Shown in pieces: positions 61,534 through 64,000 of a stretch of DNA of 64,000 nucleotides. The DNA is from Candidatus Rifleibacteriota bacterium (GTDB taxonomy: Bacteria; Muiribacteriota; Ozemobacteria; Ozemobacterales; Ozemobacteraceae), in the NCBI GenBank assembly GCA_015232575.1, contig JADFZL010000009.1, positions 186,001 through 250,000 on the forward strand, in the 5' to 3' direction. A program made the translations under genes and the position numbers. The notes beneath the pieces are model-generated. The model saw only the letters and a program-made list of their open reading frames with translations, was not told the origin of the DNA and searched no databases. Within the stretch, counting starts at the first letter, position 1. Each line of letters starts with the position of its first letter.

Positions 61534-62664
61534 TCATTCATTTGGTACTGAATTCTTAGCCAGAATCTGTGCCATCATATCCTGAAGCTTCTTTTTGCTT
61601 CCTTCAAGCTCTATCCGTTGTTCCATTGATTTAACTTTGTTGTCAAAGATATCTTTGAAGGCTTTGTCCAGAGTGAAAGGTTTGCCCTCTTTTTCCAGTT
61701 TTTTGTAATCCATCTGCTCGAGAGTCTTCATTTCACTGAAAGCTTTAGCAACACGATCGCGGGCATCAGATTTACTTCCAAACCATGTGCCAAACTTCAG
61801 AAACTCAAATTTAAATATACTTTCCGGCATTTCAGTCATGCTATTTTCACAATCCTTTATAGCCACTCCGAGGTTAATCTGAGCCTGATCTATGTCATCA
61901 ATTGCAGTTCGGATCTGTTTCTGTATTTCGGCGACATTCGCCCTGGGATCGCTCAAAGCACTCTGAGCAGCAGCATCGGCATCCTTAATAACCTGCTCAA
62001 TGGTCTTTGTTATATCCTCAACCAGCAGCTGTGAATCTGAACGAAAACTGCTGATTAGATTTCCGTAGGCGCCGAATACACCCTTGAGATCTCCAACTTG
62101 CTTCCAGTGTGGATCATATTTGGATGAACTTATTTCACGCATGGTAACCATAGCATGCTGTTCATGAATGAGCGGGTCATTGCTGCCCGGAATAATGACT
62201 TTCATATTCAATCTTATTGCAATCTGCTCGGCAGTGCCAGGATTGTCCTCAGGGCCGGCTGAAGGCCGTGGAAAGGTCGAAACGGAGAAATCTTCAATAA
62301 ATGGACTCAGAACACGAATAGTAGTTTGTCCTTCGAATTGTGCCTTTCGATATAACTCAGGCTTTGTCCATTTATATGTAATCGTTGCAAGCTTTTCTCC
62401 GCCGTGGTATTGCTGAAGTACAACCTCTCCCGATGATTTATCAAAAACAAAACTTGTTGAAGCAGCCATTCTGAAATCAGCTTCCATAGACTTCAGCAAA
62501 ACATTCGCCTGGCTTACCAGCGCCTGGCGTGTATAAGCTCTCATGCTCTGTATGTTACCGTGCCTCAGAAGAGCATATATGGCACCAGTTGCCAGCGAAA
62601 ATATTAGAGTTGCCACAACTGCTTCTACGAGAGTAAAAGCCTTCCTGTTCGATGAAATTTTCAC
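61534..62664 (-). CDS. Prepilin-type pseudopilin with long helical tail (GspJ-like)
   Basis: A 376-residue prepilin. A short basic leader ends in Ala9 (where most have Gly), then Phe10-Thr-Leu-Val-Glu14 gives the N-methylation site with the mature Glu5. The hydrophobic helix AVVATLIFSLATGAIYALL follows. The next 180 residues resemble GspJ heads (ALVSQANVLLKSMEADFRMA), and the C-terminal about 160 residues are helical and Lys/Glu/Gln-rich, unusual for this family. It lies downstream of another prepilin gene, so it is probably a minor pilin. Confidence 0.8.
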   Translation of the reverse strand: MKISSNRKAFTLVEAVVATLIFSLATGAIYALLRHGNIQSMRAYTRQALVSQANVLLKSMEADFRMAASTSFVFDKSSGEVVLQQYHGGEKLATITYKWTKPELYRKAQFEGQTTIRVLSPFIEDFSVSTFPRPSAGPEDNPGTAEQIAIRLNMKVIIPGSNDPLIHEQHAMVTMREISSSKYDPHWKQVGDLKGVFGAYGNLISSFRSDSQLLVEDITKTIEQVIKDADAAAQSALSDPRANVAEIQKQIRTAIDDIDQAQINLGVAIKDCENSMTEMPESIFKFEFLKFGTWFGSKSDARDRVAKAFSEMKTLEQMDYKKLEKEGKPFTLDKAFKDIFDNKVKSMEQRIELEGSKKKLQDMMAQILAKNSVPNE

Positions 62665-62715
62665 TCTATTGCTCCTCCCTTCAGACTTTTCCGAGGCACA
62701 TATTGTAGTATAAAA

Positions 62716-63216
62716 TTATGTTTTTGGTTCAACAATTATCATGCTGAGAGACTTTACAGGTTTTCCGGCGTTTGGTTGAAACCACGTAACGAAAACCTTG
62801 AAATATATTACACTGTGATCCATCGGATCGCGGCCACTACGCTGAACGTATTTAAAAGTGCCAGAAGCTTCAAAATCACGGTATCGCCTCTGATAGTTCA
62901 TTACCTCTTCACGCGAATGCGGCCAGAAAATATCATCTAGCAGATAATCACCGTTCTGACCAGCCTGATTCCTGGAAGTAAAAGTATGAAAATCTTCGAA
63001 ACGCACTGAACAAATCTCTTCCTTAATTGATTGTAAAATTTTATTGGCCATCTGCATTTTCTCGTTGTCTTCGCCAACCTGAGCCAGATTCATAACAACA
63101 CGCAGAAAAGTACCAACCATAAGAAGCATGATTAACAGAGCGAGTATGACCTCAATCAATGTCATGCCTCGAAATGAATTTGTCATTCGCATTTTTTCAG
63201 TTTTTCTGGAATTCAT
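62716..63216 (-). CDS. Prepilin-type pseudopilin (GspI/V-like minor pilin)
   Basis: 166 residues from ATG 63216. The 17-residue basic leader ends in Gly17, then Met18-Thr-Leu-Ile-Glu22 and the hydrophobic helix VILALLIMLLMVGTFLRVV, the standard prepilin N-terminus. A compact head follows with FEDFHTFTSRNQAG and GDYLLDD. The open frame extends upstream, but the leader Met at 63216 gives a normal prepilin. It overlaps the previous gene's 3' end by 20 bases, so they are translationally coupled. Confidence 0.8.
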   Translation of the reverse strand: MNSRKTEKMRMTNSFRGMTLIEVILALLIMLLMVGTFLRVVMNLAQVGEDNEKMQMANKILQSIKEEICSVRFEDFHTFTSRNQAGQNGDYLLDDIFWPHSREEVMNYQRRYRDFEASGTFKYVQRSGRDPMDHSVIYFKVFVTWFQPNAGKPVKSLSMIIVEPKT

Positions 63217-64000
63217 ATACCCGCCACTTTTTACTAATATTAGCATGATATCTTGTCGGATCGTATTTCGCAAAATCCTTGAAATAAGACAGAATTGAGC
63301 TGTGAGTGCGATTTGATTCAAAATGAACATTAATCTTTCCCTGACAGTCTGAACGCTTGAACTGGTTTAACACTAGATTTCCGTAAATCTTCAAATCACC
63401 ATAAAATGGATTCATCAAACCTCGATCGCCGTAAAGACAGGCTTCAATAATGCTCTTCCCATTATTTATCAATGCACCATTGCGTGCAACGATTGAAAGC
63501 ATTGTCGGAGCTCCTCCGGGAAGATCAACACGTCTAACGCTCTTTAGATGAATATTCCCAGCTGCCACAATCATGCCACGGCCACACACATAAAGTTCAT
63601 CCCGAAAAAACAGTCCCTGTCCATCTGTGCATTCGACAAAAGTAACTCCATCACAGTTGTACACCATCTTTTTTCCGATACCAGGCACATCCATTTCACG
63701 ACTCCGCCTTCCAATATCCTGTGAGAAATCAGCAGTGGTGGCATAATAGTAACTTGCCTTCTTCAGATACTGCATCGGAGAATAAATATTTGCAGGAAGA
63801 TTAATAGTCAACTTTGGATCCCATTCTTTCTTCATACGATCGACATCTACTTCTCCGCTTGCTGTTTCCAGAGGCGGATAAGAACAGAACCCGTATGGTT
63901 CAACCACGTTCTGCTGAAAGGGCAATGGCGGCAGAGTAATATCAATATTTGGACAACCAAACAGCCAGTTTAAAGGAATCCAGATGCGGATCATCGGTAA
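63197..64000 (-). CDS. Large pilus-associated protein, C-terminal part (edge of window)
   Basis: 265 residues are visible from a Met codon at 63994, but the frame stays open to the window edge, so the true start is probably outside. The visible part is beta-rich with no helix of the prepilin type: GMIVAAGNIHLKS, then GALINNGKSIIEACLYGDRG and GDLKIYGNLVLNQF, the repeated G-N-L-V strands of PilX/PilY-like or polymer-forming repeat domains. It is followed by two prepilin genes in one operon, so it is likely a pilus-tip or minor-pilin partner. Only tentatively assigned. Confidence 0.55.
   Translation of the reverse strand, partial: LPMIRIWIPLNWLFGCPNIDITLPPLPFQQNVVEPYGFCSYPPLETASGEVDVDRMKKEWDPKLTINLPANIYSPMQYLKKASYYYATTADFSQDIGRRSREMDVPGIGKKMVYNCDGVTFVECTDGQGLFFRDELYVCGRGMIVAAGNIHLKSVRRVDLPGGAPTMLSIVARNGALINNGKSIIEACLYGDRGLMNPFYGDLKIYGNLVLNQFKRSDCQGKINVHFESNRTHSSILSYFKDFAKYDPTRYHANISKKWRVYEFQKN

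Overview
The window is a stretch of chromosome from a Gram-negative bacterium. The evidence is LpxK (lipid A synthesis), a secretin, at least one porin-type beta-barrel and many lipoproteins. It is AT-rich, uses ordinary sigma-70 promoters and strong AGGAG ribosome sites, and often starts genes with TTG. Gene content (a fused PilM-PilN, several prepilins, VIT/vWA and Tim44/TerB proteins, GT-C membrane glycosyltransferases) suggests a poorly cultured lineage, perhaps one like Riflebacteria. That placement is a guess. No phage, plasmid, CRISPR, tRNA or rRNA signature was seen.

Layout. 1-1.8 kb: rpsO-pnp operon (pnp runs off the left edge). 1.9-5.4 kb: secreted protein, polysaccharide flippase and SH3 protein. 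5.6-12.7 kb: type IV pilus assembly cluster, all on the minus strand, in the order pilin, PilM-PilN fusion, PilO, PilP-like protein, small lipoprotein, PilQ secretin. A divergent STT3-like oligosaccharyltransferase lies next to the pilin (12.8-15.1 kb). 15-22 kb: Tim44/zinc-ribbon/TerB protein, nucleoside phosphorylase, GT2, B12-radical SAM protein, methyltransferase and a CxxS thioredoxin. 22.3-28 kb: methionine block (homocysteine methyltransferase/MTHFR fusion, then MetH). 28-34.3 kb: accessory surface proteins, including a CxxCH outer-membrane candidate, plus a decayed DinJ-YafQ type toxin-antitoxin pair. 34.8-42.5 kb: MFS transporter behind a consensus promoter with a palindromic operator, a GAF-GGDEF cyclase, a porin, a metalloprotease lipoprotein and a ribbon-helix-helix protein. 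42.5-52.7 kb: SpoIIE phosphatase, LpxK, pyruvyl transferase, GT4 enzymes and a GAF histidine kinase. 53-58 kb: VIT-vWA lipoprotein and glycogen branching enzyme. 58-61.5 kb: GT-C membrane protein and DUF3084 protein. 61.5-64 kb: prepilin cluster running off the right edge.

Two themes run through the window. One is pilus and surface-glycan biology: one assembly cluster, a second prepilin cluster, an OST-like enzyme, a flippase and several glycosyltransferases. The other is intergenic space filled with short dispersed repeats. I count four families, with up to nine copies in one of them, all between genes.
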